This document shows positions 1 through 11,936 of a DNA stretch of 64,000 nt, piece by piece; within the stretch, counting starts at the first letter, position 1, and every line of letters begins with the position of its first letter. The translations under genes and the position numbers were made by a program. The stretch spans positions 14,799,001 through 14,863,000 of the forward strand of contig CM027378.1 in NCBI GenBank assembly GCA_015680905.1. The letters are read 5' to 3'. Source of the stretch: Coptis chinensis (taxonomy: Eukaryota > Streptophyta > Magnoliopsida > Ranunculales > Ranunculaceae). Under the pieces are notes generated by a model. That model was not told where the DNA came from. It ran no database searches and saw nothing but the letters and a program-made list of their open reading frames with translations.

Positions 1-2046
1 CTTTGTTCTGTTTGGGGGTGCTTTTAGTATCATGTTTTTATGGCTAGACCCCCAACTCTTTCGACTATTAGTTTATAGTTGACCACGCATCATCCATTTT
101 GTGCCACCCCAGTTCTTACTTGTTCGGAGGTGTGCACAGTCTAGGGAATCTGATTTTAAAAGACCCAAGTTTTTGTACAATACCACCTTTTTGGAGTATA
201 GGCCAAACAAAAATTTTCAAACTTAAAAAGAGTTTTCCAATTTTGTTTGGGGGTGGCGTATTTTGGTCTTTCATTTCAAAACATTTTGCCACCCTTTGAC
301 TGTCATGTTTACTCCAGTAGAGTTGATGTTAGTTAGTACGTAACAGTTTAATTGTGCTTCATATTATCATATCATCTTTACAATATTTCTATTACAGGTA
401 TTGCCAATTTTTGCCAAGTTTCTATGGTAAATTCTTTCCTTATTTCTTTACACTTTGAGGATAAAGCATTCGATTGTTTGGGGGTGGGATAGAAACATTT
501 GCAAATATTATATTAGGCACTTTTAGGATGTAAATTACGCACTTTTCTTTATAAAAATTTAAAAATCATAAATATTGTTTATACTAGGCATTTAGTAATA
601 ATGGTATTGTTCCCTTCTCCATGATGATATTAGTCTTGAAATCTCACGTAGTACTTGAATTAGGATTTAATTTTTGAAACTTAGATTAATATATAGGTAA
701 TAATCATTGCATCTTTTCATGAACATCTTGCATGAGCATCTTTGATTGTACTTGGCAGTATTTTTCTAAGACCTAGGTTAGAGTACTTAATACATATCCT
801 GAGAGCATCTAGCCTAAAAGCCTCATAAGAGTGAAATATCTGAGTGATGACACAAGAGAGAAGTAAATTCTGAGTAGAGAAATCACACATCCACTTGCTT
901 GATCACCACACCATATCCTAAGCGAGAATTTAGGCCCTATTTGGATCGATATAGCCAGAAATTCACACCTATATGAAATTTATTATCCGTTAATCGCCCC
1001 ACTAAGCCTTTCATTAGCCTTTTCACAAACCACAAATCATTTACCCAATAAAACAAAATAAAAAATAAAATCGGCCTACCTATCTGGATAAGTATGAGAA
1101 ATAAGATGAGTGAAGAAAAGAAAAGAGAAAAACCTGTGTAAATAAAAATTAGTTAGTTGCTTCAGAAAAGAAAAAGAAAAGAAGTTTCCATCCACAGAAA
1201 AGAAAAGAAAAGAAAAAGAAAAAGAAAAAGAAAATAAAAACTCCAAAAATAGAATAAAATGAGTCAAAAAGCCAAAATAAAAATGCTAAGAATGGAAACA
1301 AAGTGTAGAAGCAAAAGAACAAGATTTTCTCTAGTTACATAATATGAAGACCCTATTTTCTCAGACTTGTCTTTTTGAATATCCATTTCCTTCCTTCTTT
1401 AACCAATACCTATGCCCTGTATTACCTAATAAAGACCTCTAGCTCAATTAGGAATAGGTTGGTGTGATAGTAAGTGGTAGATGTATTTGATCGACCTCGG
1501 CTTCTTTGGATTGTCATTAAGATTGTGGGGAAATTTGTGCCTACTGCACACTGGAGTTAGCAAACTTGAGTGGAAAAATCAGAGTGTTATGTGTTTTGAC
1601 ACATTCCTTGTGAGAACCTACTTAGGCACGCTACCCCAAAAGTTTTAGAAACGGACCTGCCATTGCATTTCATATCATAGTTCATTGTATAGTTGTTTAT
1701 CTTAAGATGATTTAATTATTATATATGTATTAGTTTAAGTTTTAGATTGATCATCCTTGTTTAAACACTAGTGACATGTATAGATTCTGAGCTAAAATTA
1801 GGGAACAATTACTTTTATTTTTTAGTCGTTGTAGTATAAATGAAGTTTGTGAGTATCTTCTCTAGAAAACTCTCACGAGGCTATAACTCGTCCACTAGGG
1901 AATTCTTAGTGGTTTAAGGCCTTATTGCATATGGTCAATGCAGTCGCACTCAGCAAAACGAGACTAGTTAAAAATACATTTTTGGCCACTTATTTTAATT
2001 TCACAAATTTGCTTGAGGACAAACAAAATGCTGTTTGGGGGTGGTT

Positions 2047-3446
2047 TGATAAGAGCCTAAAACTGTAGTTTAAACCCTTTAATAGTATTTCTATTTAGCC
2101 AATTATGTTATTAATAATATAGGTTTATCACTAATTATGTGTTTTTGAGTATTTCAGGCTTTGGAGTTGAATAAATATAAATTTGTTACTAATTAGGCAT
2201 TAAAAGGAGCTAAAGTGATTGCTATGAAAGTTCTATGAAGAAAGCCCAAGTTTCATGGAGAAAAAGCCCTTAAAAAGCCCAAGTCAAAGTTGTTAAGTGA
2301 AAGTCAAACCGGATTAGAAAGCTGAAGAAAAGTCAACAGAACTTCAAAAGGACATATCTTTGGACTCAGACCTTGGATTTGGGTCCATTTTATATCAAAA
2401 TAACCGGCTCAGAAAGCTCTTTCCAATGATCCTAACCATGACTCGATCAGAGTAGTATAAGTTAGTGAAAACCCGCGCTACAGTAACACGATCAGAATTG
2501 GAAGTCTTAGATTTAACCAATTGGGTTATGGACTTGATTTATGGGTCCATAACTTAGCCTAAAAGCCCATGCACGAAATTATAACCTAACCCTCTCCTAT
2601 ATAAAGAGGGTTAAGGCTAAAACAAAGTTGGCTACTCTCCCATTAATTTAATTAGTGTAATTAGGGTTCTCTCTTTCTCCCTCTATAGTTTAGTTTAGGG
2701 TTAGAATTAGTTTATGTTTGTAGCCTCCATTAAACCTTCAATAAAAATACATTCAAGTTCTTTTATTATGTTTTCCCTTTATTGTTTAAGTAATTTCAGT
2801 CCAATGAATCAAAGCTAAACTCCCATTAGAGGGAGGTTAATGAAACTTTGAGAGGACTTGATTTGTTTAGTATAGATTTGTTGATTAAGGTTTAAAGTTT
2901 GGATTTTTTTTTGACTTAGAGATAAGAAGAGAAAAATCTAAACTAGAGGATTGTGAGTTTTGCCATGAGAATGAAAAACAAACCTTCCTCTCATACTAAT
3001 TTGATTATGACTAGAGATAGTATAATTGAATTAGGGATCATAAAAGTCTAAGATTTATATTTAACCTTTTAGTGAGAATATAAAGATTAGGGTTTCTTAA
3101 CAATCTATTCTAACACTTCTAGGAATTAAAAAGTAGATTTAATTCTATCTCTAACATTTTCTATCTTTGATTCACATCATTATATTGTTAGTTAATTTAG
3201 TATAAATTCGTAGTATCATCATAATAGTTGATTTCTTATTCAAATCATTACTCTCATCATTATTCATTTTGTTTGATTAGTTGAATTCTATTTATGTCTT
3301 GATGGTTTATGAGTGGAACGAATCTGTACTCTTTATATATTTCATAATGAATTGAGAGTAGGAATATTGATCTAAACACTTATTTAGTTAATTGATTTTT
3401 TTTGTTTACTCATAGATAGTTAGTCCACGTAAATCTATCAATATCA
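2047..3446 (+). repeat. 3' LTR of the Ty3/gypsy element (1400 bp)
   Basis: The LTR starts TGATAAGAGCC and ends near ATCAATATCA. The reverse complement of 23063-24570 begins with nearly the same bases and shares further blocks, for example the stretch around 'ctttggactcagacc'. This defines the same LTR family. A TATA box lies at 2598-2606, followed by a pyrimidine-rich leader. The exact 3' boundary is inferred from that comparison and from the return of F-box homology just after it. Confidence 0.75.
2598..2606 (+). promoter_or_regulatory. TATA box in the LTR
   Basis: TATATAAAG lies about 550 bp into the LTR, ahead of a CT-rich leader around 2660-2690. The position fits the U3/R boundary of a plant LTR promoter. 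It is seen in sequence only; no activity is implied. Confidence 0.5.
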
Positions 3447-3860
3447 CGATCCCCAAGGCTTTGAATCTCCACCCACTTATTAGGTGCCCCAAAATCTAAC
3501 TTGAGAACCTTGAATCCAACTGTTTTATAAGGCGATCATTGACCCTCTTTAAGACTAGTGCTTTGATCATTTTCAATAACTATTTTTCTAAGAACCACAA
3601 ACAAGTCCCCAGATGACTCATGTATATACGAATAAGAACTAAACTCTGCACGGGAAGGATGCTTGCCTATGATTTCTTTGGCATACGGATGCGTTCCTTC
3701 TCCTGCCTCCAAATCTTTAATAACAACAACATACCCATTATTTTGTACTGCGTAGAAAACACCCTTGTAACACGTATCATCCCGAAAGAAACACATTCTT
3801 TTCTGATCTGGAGTTTCTGGAGTTGCCAGAGTCTATGTTTCTTGCTTACCACCAATTTTA

Positions 3861-4281
3861 TGTTGGAATCTCTTGATTGGTATTTCAAATTACTAATCCC
3901 AGTAGGATTCCTTCTTTGTTTTGGGAAACCGACCTTACCTCTATATAAACAGGACTGTGCGTCCATACTAGATATTGATTTACTCCCAGAGAAACAGAAC
4001 TCGCACATCACAAACTCTAGCCTTTTCTTCTTCTCTTCTTTTTATTAGCCGCCAGAGAAAGTTATATCGCCGTTCTAGAGAGAAGTCTGATTAGTGCAAA
4101 ACCAGCCTTCTGTAACCATTGAATCCTGTGAGAAGAAGACGCCATTGTAGCCTTTCTGCACCAGTGGAAAGGGCGAAATCTTTCCTTAAGGACAGTCTTA
4201 TCGATGTCTTGGTTGTTCACTGTTCGTTTACTGTTCATTCTGTTCTACTCTAGTTGCTGTTTTCATACAACTATTCTAACA
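3861..4281 (+). repeat. 5' LTR of the copia element
   Basis: It runs from TGTTGGAATC to ATTCTAACA with a TATATAAAC-like box near 3942. It is close to the copy at 8722-9142, differing by scattered substitutions. A diverged, longer member of the same LTR family sits in reverse at 47291-47925. Confidence 0.9.
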
Positions 4282-6717
4282 ATCTTAAGGAAATATTTTT
4301 GTAGTAGAACAAAGGAAAGTGCTTTAATACGGCAATCAAAAGATAAGTTTTTTACTTTGAGTTATTGTTTGTGTTATTAGGTTATGATTTTAGAAATTTT
4401 CTAATAATTTCGTTTTTGTTAGGGAAACCAATTAAAGAATGAATCTTAATTGATCTTTTGTGGTTTATCAAACCCTATATGGTTGTAGACCTTTCTCCTA
4501 CGTTTGTGGGAGTCAAATATGAGATTTCTATCAAGAAAAACGTCAAAGTTTGTCTTTTTGACAGCTGCATCACTCGTTACGGAAACTGCTATAACTTTCA
4601 GCTCAGAGCTCAATTTTGCAATCCGCTTCTTGTGTTGGATAGCTGATTCAAAGAGATTTCTAGTGGTATAAGGCTTGATACCCAATTCATCTTGAGCTAG
4701 TTTAGTGTTACAATTCTTTTGAACTGGTTTTTTGAAAGGATGAAAATATGGTAATTCAATTTTTCAATCGGTTAGGTATCATATTCTTTCACTCTTTGCA
4801 ATTCTTTTGGTTTGATTATATGATGATATTCTTGCTTTGAGTTGCATGCTAGTTTTTATTTTTAGGAGGGAAATCCCTAAGCTTAAACTTCTTTAATAAC
4901 CTACTCAACAAAGTATACGTGTTTATCACTAAGATATTAATTAGTTTGACTAGAAGTAGTTTGATATTAATTTTCTTTGTACATATGTAGATGTATGTAG
5001 ATGGTCTAAGAGAGACCTTAAGATAGTTAATATCAACCACACTCAAATCTTGGGTAGTAATTATAATGTATTCAATATATAATTATTTACCTATATTGAG
5101 TGTACGTATTATTAGACGATGGTTATAATTGTAATGTTGTGAAAATACATGTTAGATGAAGTAACTTGTAGCTTATATCTAATATAGCATATGTTAAGGT
5201 TTTGTAGCATGTTAACTTTAGATATTAATCATCGTGAATTTACTTTGAAGTTGATGATAGTTTTTTGGTAAATTTTTTCTAGTTGAAGAAAATAATGGGT
5301 TGATCCATTAGATGTTATGGTAGTATTTGAGGTCTTGTTGACAGAGTATTCTATCTTACTTGAGCTCATGTAAGAAGAGGAGGTGGAGTCCTCAGTTGTT
5401 TTGCATATTCAGTGGCTAAATTTGCTTAATATTGTACACCTTTTGTTGTGACGGGTACAGTTAAAGTTTACTTTTCCTGAACCTATGATATGATATTAAC
5501 CATGTTTGGCATGAATGCATTATTTAACATTGACATGAAGCTTAACCATGTCATATATTATTAAATAATGAGCATCGTTGTCTAGAGAAAACAATATGGG
5601 AAACAATCAATATCCTCCTAAACCTAATTTAGTCAAGGAGATGTAAGTTAAGGTTATGGATTGTCTTCTTAGACAATATCCTCCAATGACTATTTTAGAC
5701 AAGGATATGTAACACTTGTAGATTGTCTTATTAGGCATTATCCTCATATGACTATGAATAAATAGCCAATGTGATGTACAAGTGCGTGGATTGTCTCACT
5801 ATGTAAGTTGGAATGTTGAATGATGAAAAGAAGAATGATAATGATATTATCTTGGGTAAAACCTTTTTCATCTAATTCTTCTATTATTTAAAATTCATTA
5901 TAATCATTTGTAGATTTTCTTTCATAAAATAGCATGAACATAATATAACTATATATGTTTAATATGATCCATAATCATAGACTTGAGTAAAGTATATTCT
6001 TGTCATAATAGTATGTGCATATTATTACTGTTGTTTCTTTTAGTGTTTGTAGTGGTATAATATGTTTTGCATGTAAGTTTGATTATGTTGAGTAACCATT
6101 GAACTGTGAGGGGTTGTGACCCATATGCACGACACGGTTTTACCATAGTTTACCTCACAAGATAACTGGAAAGACACTGATCTACAAAGTATGAAAAAGT
6201 CTTGGACCTATCATAAAATGCTTCAAAATGTGGGGGGTGTCTTGCCAAGGTTATTGTGAATGAATCTAAAAGAAGTATTTTTTGAGACCTAGAACTATCT
6301 AGTAGATGTTCATTGGTGAAACTCATAATAATGATGTTTGTTTTCAGTTGTCATGAGTGATAACAATCTTGTAGATACCACACTATTATTGAATGTCTTA
6401 TATGCAAATTTATTTGAGTTTGTGCTTTATGAGAAATTGGCATAGAGTGGTTGAATGTTCATAATGAACTACATAAGAGAATCCCATAATTTATGAACAA
6501 GAAATTTAGAAGACTATCAATGAGGATTATTTCCACCATTCACGATGATGACGTTTATATGTTTCTTGAGGAATATTCATTAACCTATAAGGAAGTTGTT
6601 TGTCTATGAGAAGTGTCTTTTTGAAGGATACAACTCCTCTAAACTGGACTATTGATTTACACAAATCATTAAGAGGAGATAGTTAATCTACCTATTAGGG
6701 GAATCTATAGGTTGAAT

Positions 6718-7905
6718 TGGATCTTCAAGAGAAAACTAAAATGTGATAGTTGTATTGCAAAATACAAGGCTAATAATAATAGCCTAGGGGTTTCACTCAG
6801 AGAAAAGATTTATACTATTTTGGAACCTTGCTCATGTAACTAGAATTTCTTCTTTAGAATTCTAAAGACTCTAGTTGAGTAGTTGTGAGGAACTACAAAT
6901 ACCAAGTAGTACCAGGTGATGAGCTTAAGGTATACATTTTAGTTAAATATTTGTATGAGTTGATTCAAGCGCCTATAAATGGCATGAGCAATTTAACAAC
7001 ATATTGGTGTCGTATGGATGTTAAAGTACCGTTGTTGATAAAGATGTGTACTTTCTTTAGAGTAAAGCAAAACATATGTGTTAATCTTTCTTTGGTTAGA
7101 TGATTTAATATCATGAGTGCTAGTATTGAGAATGTGTATGAGACAAATAAATTCCTATTTGAAACACATAATAGACCGTCATTGGAAATGATAGTTCATT
7201 ATGTTGTTAAACTCATTTCTGTAACTGCTATATTCAATTGTCAAGATGTTAACGTTTGAATATGGTTGAAGCTCACATCGTACCTTAAACCAAACTGACC
7301 AGATGGTATAGGGGTATTTCAGGCACTATAGTATTAAATGACTGGTGAATATAAGAATTATAACTCATGTTGGTCTTATTATGTTGTTTTAGCACTTAGT
7401 AGAAATATTTTCATTGAAAAGTATGGGTATTACGTTAGTAAGACTGTGTCAACACTTCTTGTGGCAGATATCTATCTTATGAAAAATAATCTACTTGTAT
7501 TATCTCATACTAAATATGTCAATATCATTGGTAGCCTATTGTACGTGATGGATTATATATGTGAGACATGACATTGCCCATTGTCCTTATAAGGAACATT
7601 GATGTATATTGTCAGATTATCCAAGTACTATAGCGGAGCCATTGATTATGGATTGATATTTAGTAGATTTCCATCATTGTTGGAAGGGTAATATGTTATA
7701 AACTGGATCCAGTAAAGTTTATGTCTTTACCTTTGGTGGAAATTGAGTGTCTTGGATATCATCTAAGCTAATCGCCTTAGAAAAGGCATGTGATGACGCT
7801 GAGTGGCTTAGGAACCTCTTGGCAAATCTTCTCATTGGCTCTAAACAACCTCCTGATGTGTATATGCTTTACAACTGTCTCATTGCAATAGCTAAGACAT
7901 AAATA
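6718..7905 (+). pseudogene. copia reverse transcriptase and RNase H remnant
   Basis: Fragments in several frames match the order of a copia pol C-terminal half. A K-W-I-F-K-R-K type motif is seen as WIFKRKLK near 6720, followed by a decayed run where the family has 'KARLVAKG'. A piece at 6885-7103 resembles the 'VYKLVKSLYGLKQAP' block (seen as LVKYLYELIQAP). At 7500-7560 the text KYVNIIGSLLYVM matches the 'IIGSLMY' block. Near 7770-7880, ACDDAEWLRNLL matches the RNase H end. The YVDD catalytic motif is not readable in frame. Stops and frameshifts are frequent, so there is no product. Gag, protease and integrase were not recognised in 4282-6700. Confidence 0.7.
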
Positions 7906-8721
7906 TATATGTGCAATGGGAAAAGAATACATGTAAGTTTGAGATATAACTTAATCAAGCAACTGCTAGAGATTATATTAGGTCAGACTTAGTTTGGCCA
8001 CATGTCTGACCGCACTACTTATTTGGAGGCAAGTGATTATATGTCGAGGGGGTTAGGACTTATGCCCATATATAGGGCGACACTGACAGCAACCCTACCT
8101 ATGTGATTGGAGATCCCATGAAGTAGGTTCAAATGGAAAAACAAGTCACTTCGTCGTCCTGTAGTACTATCGTCCTATTTTTATGAGACGTCCCACCCTA
8201 TGGCGAGATGGTACTATAGTATACTTTGTATAATTAGAATTGCAGTGAGTAAGGATGTGTTATTTAACTCTTATTGGATTCCATAGCCTATATATTTAAT
8301 GAGGTGGTGTATTTAAACTGCAATGTACACCTGGTAGAAATCCACCTACGTTAATGTAGAACTGGGTTGGTTCTTATGAGTATTCGAGCAAGTACTCTAG
8401 AGCATTCATGGAACACAGGCAGTACAAGAGAGCCCAAAAAGCGCAACAATCGCTAACCGACATATAATAATGAAAACAATGTGGGTGCATGTCATCTATT
8501 TCACTACAAGGGAAGTTGGTTCAAAAACTTTTTAATCTACTGCTTTCACGTGATCGATTGAGAAAAGACATGTTACCCTATGACTAGTTCAAGCCCGAAA
8601 GGCACCAGTATCTTAGGCATTGCAATTTCGTTTCTCTCTGGCATTTCGTAAACCATTTTCTTTTGTAATATCCTATTCCAAAATAGTGGGGGACTATAAG
8701 TATTTTGAAATAGCGGGGGAT

Positions 8722-9142
8722 TGTTGGAATTTGTTGATTGGTATTTCAAATTACTATTCCCAGTAGGATTCCTTCTTTATTTTGGAAAACCGACCTTACC
8801 TCTATATAAACAGGACTGTGTGTCCATACTAGATATTGATTTACTCCAAGAGAAACAGAACTCGCACATCACAAACTCTAGCCTCTTCTTCTTCTCTTCT
8901 TACTATTAGCCGTCAGAGAGAGTTATATCGTCGTTCTAGAGAGAAGTCTGATTAGTACAAAACCAGCCTTCTGTAACTATTGAATCCGGTGAGGAGAAGA
9001 CGCCATTGTAGCCTTTCTGCACCAGTGGAAGGGAAAAAATCTTTCCTTAAGGACAGTCTTACCGATGCCTTGGTTGTTCACTGTTCGTCTACTGTTTCTT
9101 TTGTTCTACTCTAGTTGCTATTTTCATACAACTGTTCTAACA
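8722..9142 (+). repeat. 3' LTR of the copia element
   Basis: Direct repeat of 3861-4281 starting TGTTGGAATT, preceded by a G-rich polypurine tract at 8712-8721 and followed by the target duplication TTTTA at 9143-9147. Confidence 0.9.
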
Positions 9143-9764
9143 TTTTATAGTACGCCAATTTACTATTCAATCCTTGAATACTCATGACCACAATACCACT
9201 ACTAACCGACTGCAATGACAATGCCACTCTACTAACATACATATCACGAATATACTTGGACTGAAAAGTGAAATTATTATTACTATCAAATCACTTTCCA
9301 ACATAAAACAAAGAGACAGTATTAATACCTTTGTCTTTTTGTTCAAAAGTGTGGAGCATACTGGGGAATGTTGTAAGAGGTGGGAGATTGAGTACAACTC
9401 TAGAAAGCGGGTTAATTAATAAATAACTGAATCTCTAAATTTTCATGAACAGTCATCAACCAGCCACCTGGAAACGACCCACAAATTCTTCTGTCCATAA
9501 TTTCTGGAATATCTGCCTTGTAAGTGTTTCCATCACATAGACCGGAGAAACCAAGAGCAGTTTCATTGTGGAAAGCCATTAAAGTGGATTTGTTGTTGAG
9601 GGGAACAATGAGCCATGGAAGATGATTTGAAATCGAAGTGGACTACAAACGGACTTCCATGGTTTGCCAACACATCCAAAACGGATTAAATCTAGGAAAC
9701 TTAAACACATTGAAATCAACTTAGACAAGAGATATTCCGACAATTGAGACCAATTATCTTCCAT

Positions 9765-10373
9765 CTTTTTTTTTTGCTCTCACAATACACACGTAAAGTT
9801 TCAAATTTCAAATTTCAAATGCAAAAAAAAAAAAAAAAAAAAAAAACAACAACGTTGGTACTTGGGCACTACGGTAGCGCTTTCTTTCCGTAACGGCTCT
9901 TTCAGGACCACCTGAAACCAGAAACCCGAGTTGTCAAATTTGGTTTGGGCTTTAGGACTATGCTCTAGGAGCCCATCTCTTGACCCAAAATATAGTAGTA
10001 CTGAGTACTAACTATTGAGTGCTGACTACAGAGACACGACAACACGAGTGAAGAACTTATTAACCCTGTTTGGTAGCATGGATTAGCCAAATCAGAAAAC
10101 ACCACAAACCCGTGTATAGGATGGAATGAAACGCGGTTTAGGCTCTATTTCACTTGTAGGTGAATAACCCAAATATGAATGGTGTGGACGGATGTTTGGT
10201 TGTAGCTTTTTCATTTTTTTGGTTAGACTCCATGTACAAAAAAACAAAAAAAATCTCTAACAATTCGATCATTTACGAATAAGTCTATAAGAAATTAGTA
10301 ATACCCATTTAGAATTTGATATTCCAATAGGCCAAAAAAGTAAAAAAATAAAATAAGGGTTAACGAATATTAA
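9765..10373. other. intergenic, upstream of the F-box pseudogene
   Basis: No gene is seen. A run of about 24 A lies near 9822-9846 beside three tandem ATTTCAA units. Weak similarity of about 9945-10060 to 56865-56965 (shared CTGACTACAGAGA) suggests that the segmental duplication around the HyPRP genes starts near here. Confidence 0.4.
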
Positions 10374-10557
10374 CCCCCACTAGATGAGCCAATTAGGATT
10401 TCCCCCCACTAGATGGGAAATTAGGGTCTCTCTCAATGCACACAAAAAAAACACGGTCAACCCAAGTTGACTTTTTTTTTTTTTTTTGTGTACTGGGAGG
10501 GACCCTAATTTCCCCATCTCGTAAGGAGGAAATCCTAATTGGCTCATCTAGTGGGGG
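10374..10557. mobile_element. hairpin MITE (184 bp near-perfect inverted repeat)
   Basis: The left arm begins CCCCCACTAGATGAGCC and the right arm ends with its complement GGCTCATCTAGTGGGGG. The arms pair along most of their length, including GGTCAAC/GTTGAC near the centre with an A-run and T-run. The element is a fold-back with almost no loop. A target duplication could not be fixed with certainty, so the superfamily is unassigned. Confidence 0.7.
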
Positions 10558-11008
10558 AGTAATACTAGTTGCCCAAAAAATAAAGAATTCAAAAAGCAAA
10601 GAAAACAGATTGCCACCAATACAAAGTTTTAACTATGAACAACTCATTTGAACAATTTGATGGTTTGGAGAAATCCAACAAAATAATTTGTACAACCGTC
10701 AAATAGATTCCAATAAATAAATAAAAGAAAGTGGATAAGGTGAGATGTGTGGGGAGAGAGAGAAGAAGTAGGAAGTTTCCATGGAGTTCAACTGTTCAAA
10801 CACAAGTCAAATGATGAAGAGGCTTGAATCTAGAAAGAGGAGAGGAAAGAGACAAACAAAGAAAGTCTTTTTCAGTTTTCTTTTTTCCTATATTCCTCTG
10901 TTAGATCTGTCATATATCGTTATCTCTCCTAAACCAAAATATACCATTATACACGGTTTTGTGGTATTTTCTGGTTTGACAATTTACCCGGTTCCCTGTT
11001 ACTTATTA
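10558..11008. other. intergenic, no supported gene
   Basis: An open frame at 10781-11050 runs into the neighbouring MITE and has no recognisable domain. It begins with a lysine/arginine-rich stretch and may be chance. A GAGAGAGAGAAGAAG purine run lies at 10752-10767. Confidence 0.3.
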
Positions 11009-11561
11009 GGGCATCTCCAATGGAGAGTGTACATATACACCTCCACATAAGTGCCACATAGGTGCCACATAGGTGCCACTATTATTTTATGACTTCTCTT
11101 ACACACTAATAGTTTCCACACTCAAATTGGTATCCAATGCAACAAAGCTTAAGAGTTTGTAAAATTAAAAAATTGAGAAAAATGACGGTCAAAGTCCGTC
11201 GCAAGGAGTTTAACTAAAAAAAGAAATAAAATGCACGTCACTTTGAGTAACATCCGTGGTTTACTTAAAACTGGCCCAACCAATAAATGACGGTCTTTGC
11301 CCGTCGCAAACATTATAATTCTAAAAAAAAAAAAACAGACGTGAGTTTAAGTGACGTCCGAATTTCTTTTTAGTTGGGACGTTACTTAAAGTGACGCTCG
11401 AGATGTTTATTAACTAATAGCCAGATGGAGAATTCCCCACCCCCTCTATTAACTATTAGCTTATCACCTGGGATTTACACCCCCCATTGGAAATATGTTT
11501 TTGACATTTAGAGTGTAAATTTTACACTTTAAACAATTTACACCCCCCATTGGAGATGCCC
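11009..11561. mobile_element. PIF/Harbinger (Tourist-like) MITE
   Basis: The terminal inverted repeats are GGGCATCTCCAATGG at the left and its complement CCATTGGAGATGCCC at the right. The 3-bp target duplication is TTA (11006-11008 and 11562-11564). This TIR sequence and TTA target are typical of plant PIF/Harbinger MITEs. The element is 553 bp with no transposase frame. Its interior carries GACGGTC..GTCCGTC and GTGACGTCC-type repeats. The second TACACCCCCCATTGG motif near 11476 suggests an internal copy of the terminus. Confidence 0.85.
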
Positions 11562-11936
11562 TTAGTTGTGGCCTCTATTCACTAAATAGACTGGACCAAA
11601 CAGCAAGACATTTATCATGCGCCTTATTCATTATACAGGTTGGCGGGTGCAGTGGGTATTCATATGGGGATTGGGGTCAATGAGGGTGACCTGTTCGAAC
11701 AAAATTAGACAGACTTCTAAAGCAAGGTGATGTACATTTGGCGGCTTTAGGAGACAAAGATGTAACGCTGAAATTAAAATGATTTGGATGCATGTACGGT
11801 GTTAATTTTTGATAATTTCGCTGGCCATGATCCCACCTGTAGGAATAAAATGAGCCCTTCTAATGAGGACTAACTTAGTTGTACGTCCATAACTCAAACA
11901 GAGAACTCATGAAGTTCATGATAAAGTATATCTCAG
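11562..11936. other. left flank of the HyPRP-A duplication unit
   Basis: The stretch 11640-11935 aligns with 56985-57350 in the flank of HyPRP-B. Shared blocks include GAGGGTGACCTGT, GACAAAGATGT, TCCCACCT and GCCCTTCT. The similarity ends at about 11936, where the Tat-element LTR begins. No gene is seen. Confidence 0.6.

Larger units (their letters stand above)
1..3446 (+). mobile_element. 3' portion of a Ty3/gypsy LTR retrotransposon, left end outside window
   Basis: The last internal bases (about 2015-2046) read as a plant Ty3 3' end: a GAGGACAA motif followed by the purine-rich run TTTGGGGGTGG, then the LTR start TGATAAG at 2047. No coding domain is recognisable in 1-2046, so this is 3' untranslated internal sequence. 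The run TTTGGGGGTG also occurs at 11-20, 245-254 and 477-486, as if earlier polypurine-like copies had accumulated. Purine-rich AAAGAAAAG stretches lie at 1107-1240. The lineage (Athila or Tat side) is not decided by what is visible. The right LTR end abuts F-box coding sequence at 3447. The left end and target duplication are out of view. Confidence 0.75.
3861..9142 (+). mobile_element. Ty1/copia retrotransposon, decayed, complete with both LTRs
   Basis: Two direct LTRs (3861-4281 and 8722-9142, 421 bp each, TGTTGGAAT to TTCTAACA) are flanked by perfect 5-bp target duplications TTTTA at 3856-3860 and 9143-9147. A polypurine tract (AGCGGGGGAT) precedes the 3' LTR. Removing the element rejoins the F-box pseudogene at neighbouring sequence. 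Nothing after the 5' LTR matches the usual initiator-Met primer site (TGGTATCAGAG). Either the priming site has been lost or a different tRNA segment was used. Only reverse transcriptase and RNase H remnants are recognisable inside. Confidence 0.9.
3447..9764 (-). pseudogene. F-box protein of the DUF295 (KIB-type) family, split by a copia element and cut by a Ty3 LTR
   Basis: F-box proteins bind SKP1 and supply substrates to SCF ubiquitin ligases; the DUF295 class has a C-terminal kelch-like region. The N-terminus (9764 to about 9580) reads as an F-box starting MEDNWSQL, with the usual leucine-rich stretch and a W-K-S-V motif near residue 36. A frameshift near 9580 is followed by DUF295-like text (FSGLCDGNTYK, CGSFPGGWL). 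An apparent 4-bp duplication (ATTA) near 9415 shifts frame again before INPLSRVVLNLPPL. The gene resumes at 3860 after the copia insertion with another in-frame stop. It then runs through YKGVFYAV, with a further frame change before KWVEIQSLGD. It ends abruptly at 3447, where the Ty3 LTR begins. The family assignment is firm; the subfamily is not known. It cannot make a full protein. Confidence 0.85.

Noticed and set aside
1076..1267. Phenylalanine/serine-rich minus-strand frame
   Set aside because: Low-complexity AAAGAAAAG purine run read in reverse.
10781..11050. 89-residue open frame with a basic N-terminus
   Set aside because: It runs across the MITE boundary at 11009 and shows no domain; there is no counterpart near HyPRP-B.
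10070..11610. Larger transposon with ends CCTGTTTGGTA ... ACCAAACAG
   Set aside because: The end similarity is only about 8-9 bp, no target duplication was found, and the interval contains two independent MITEs.
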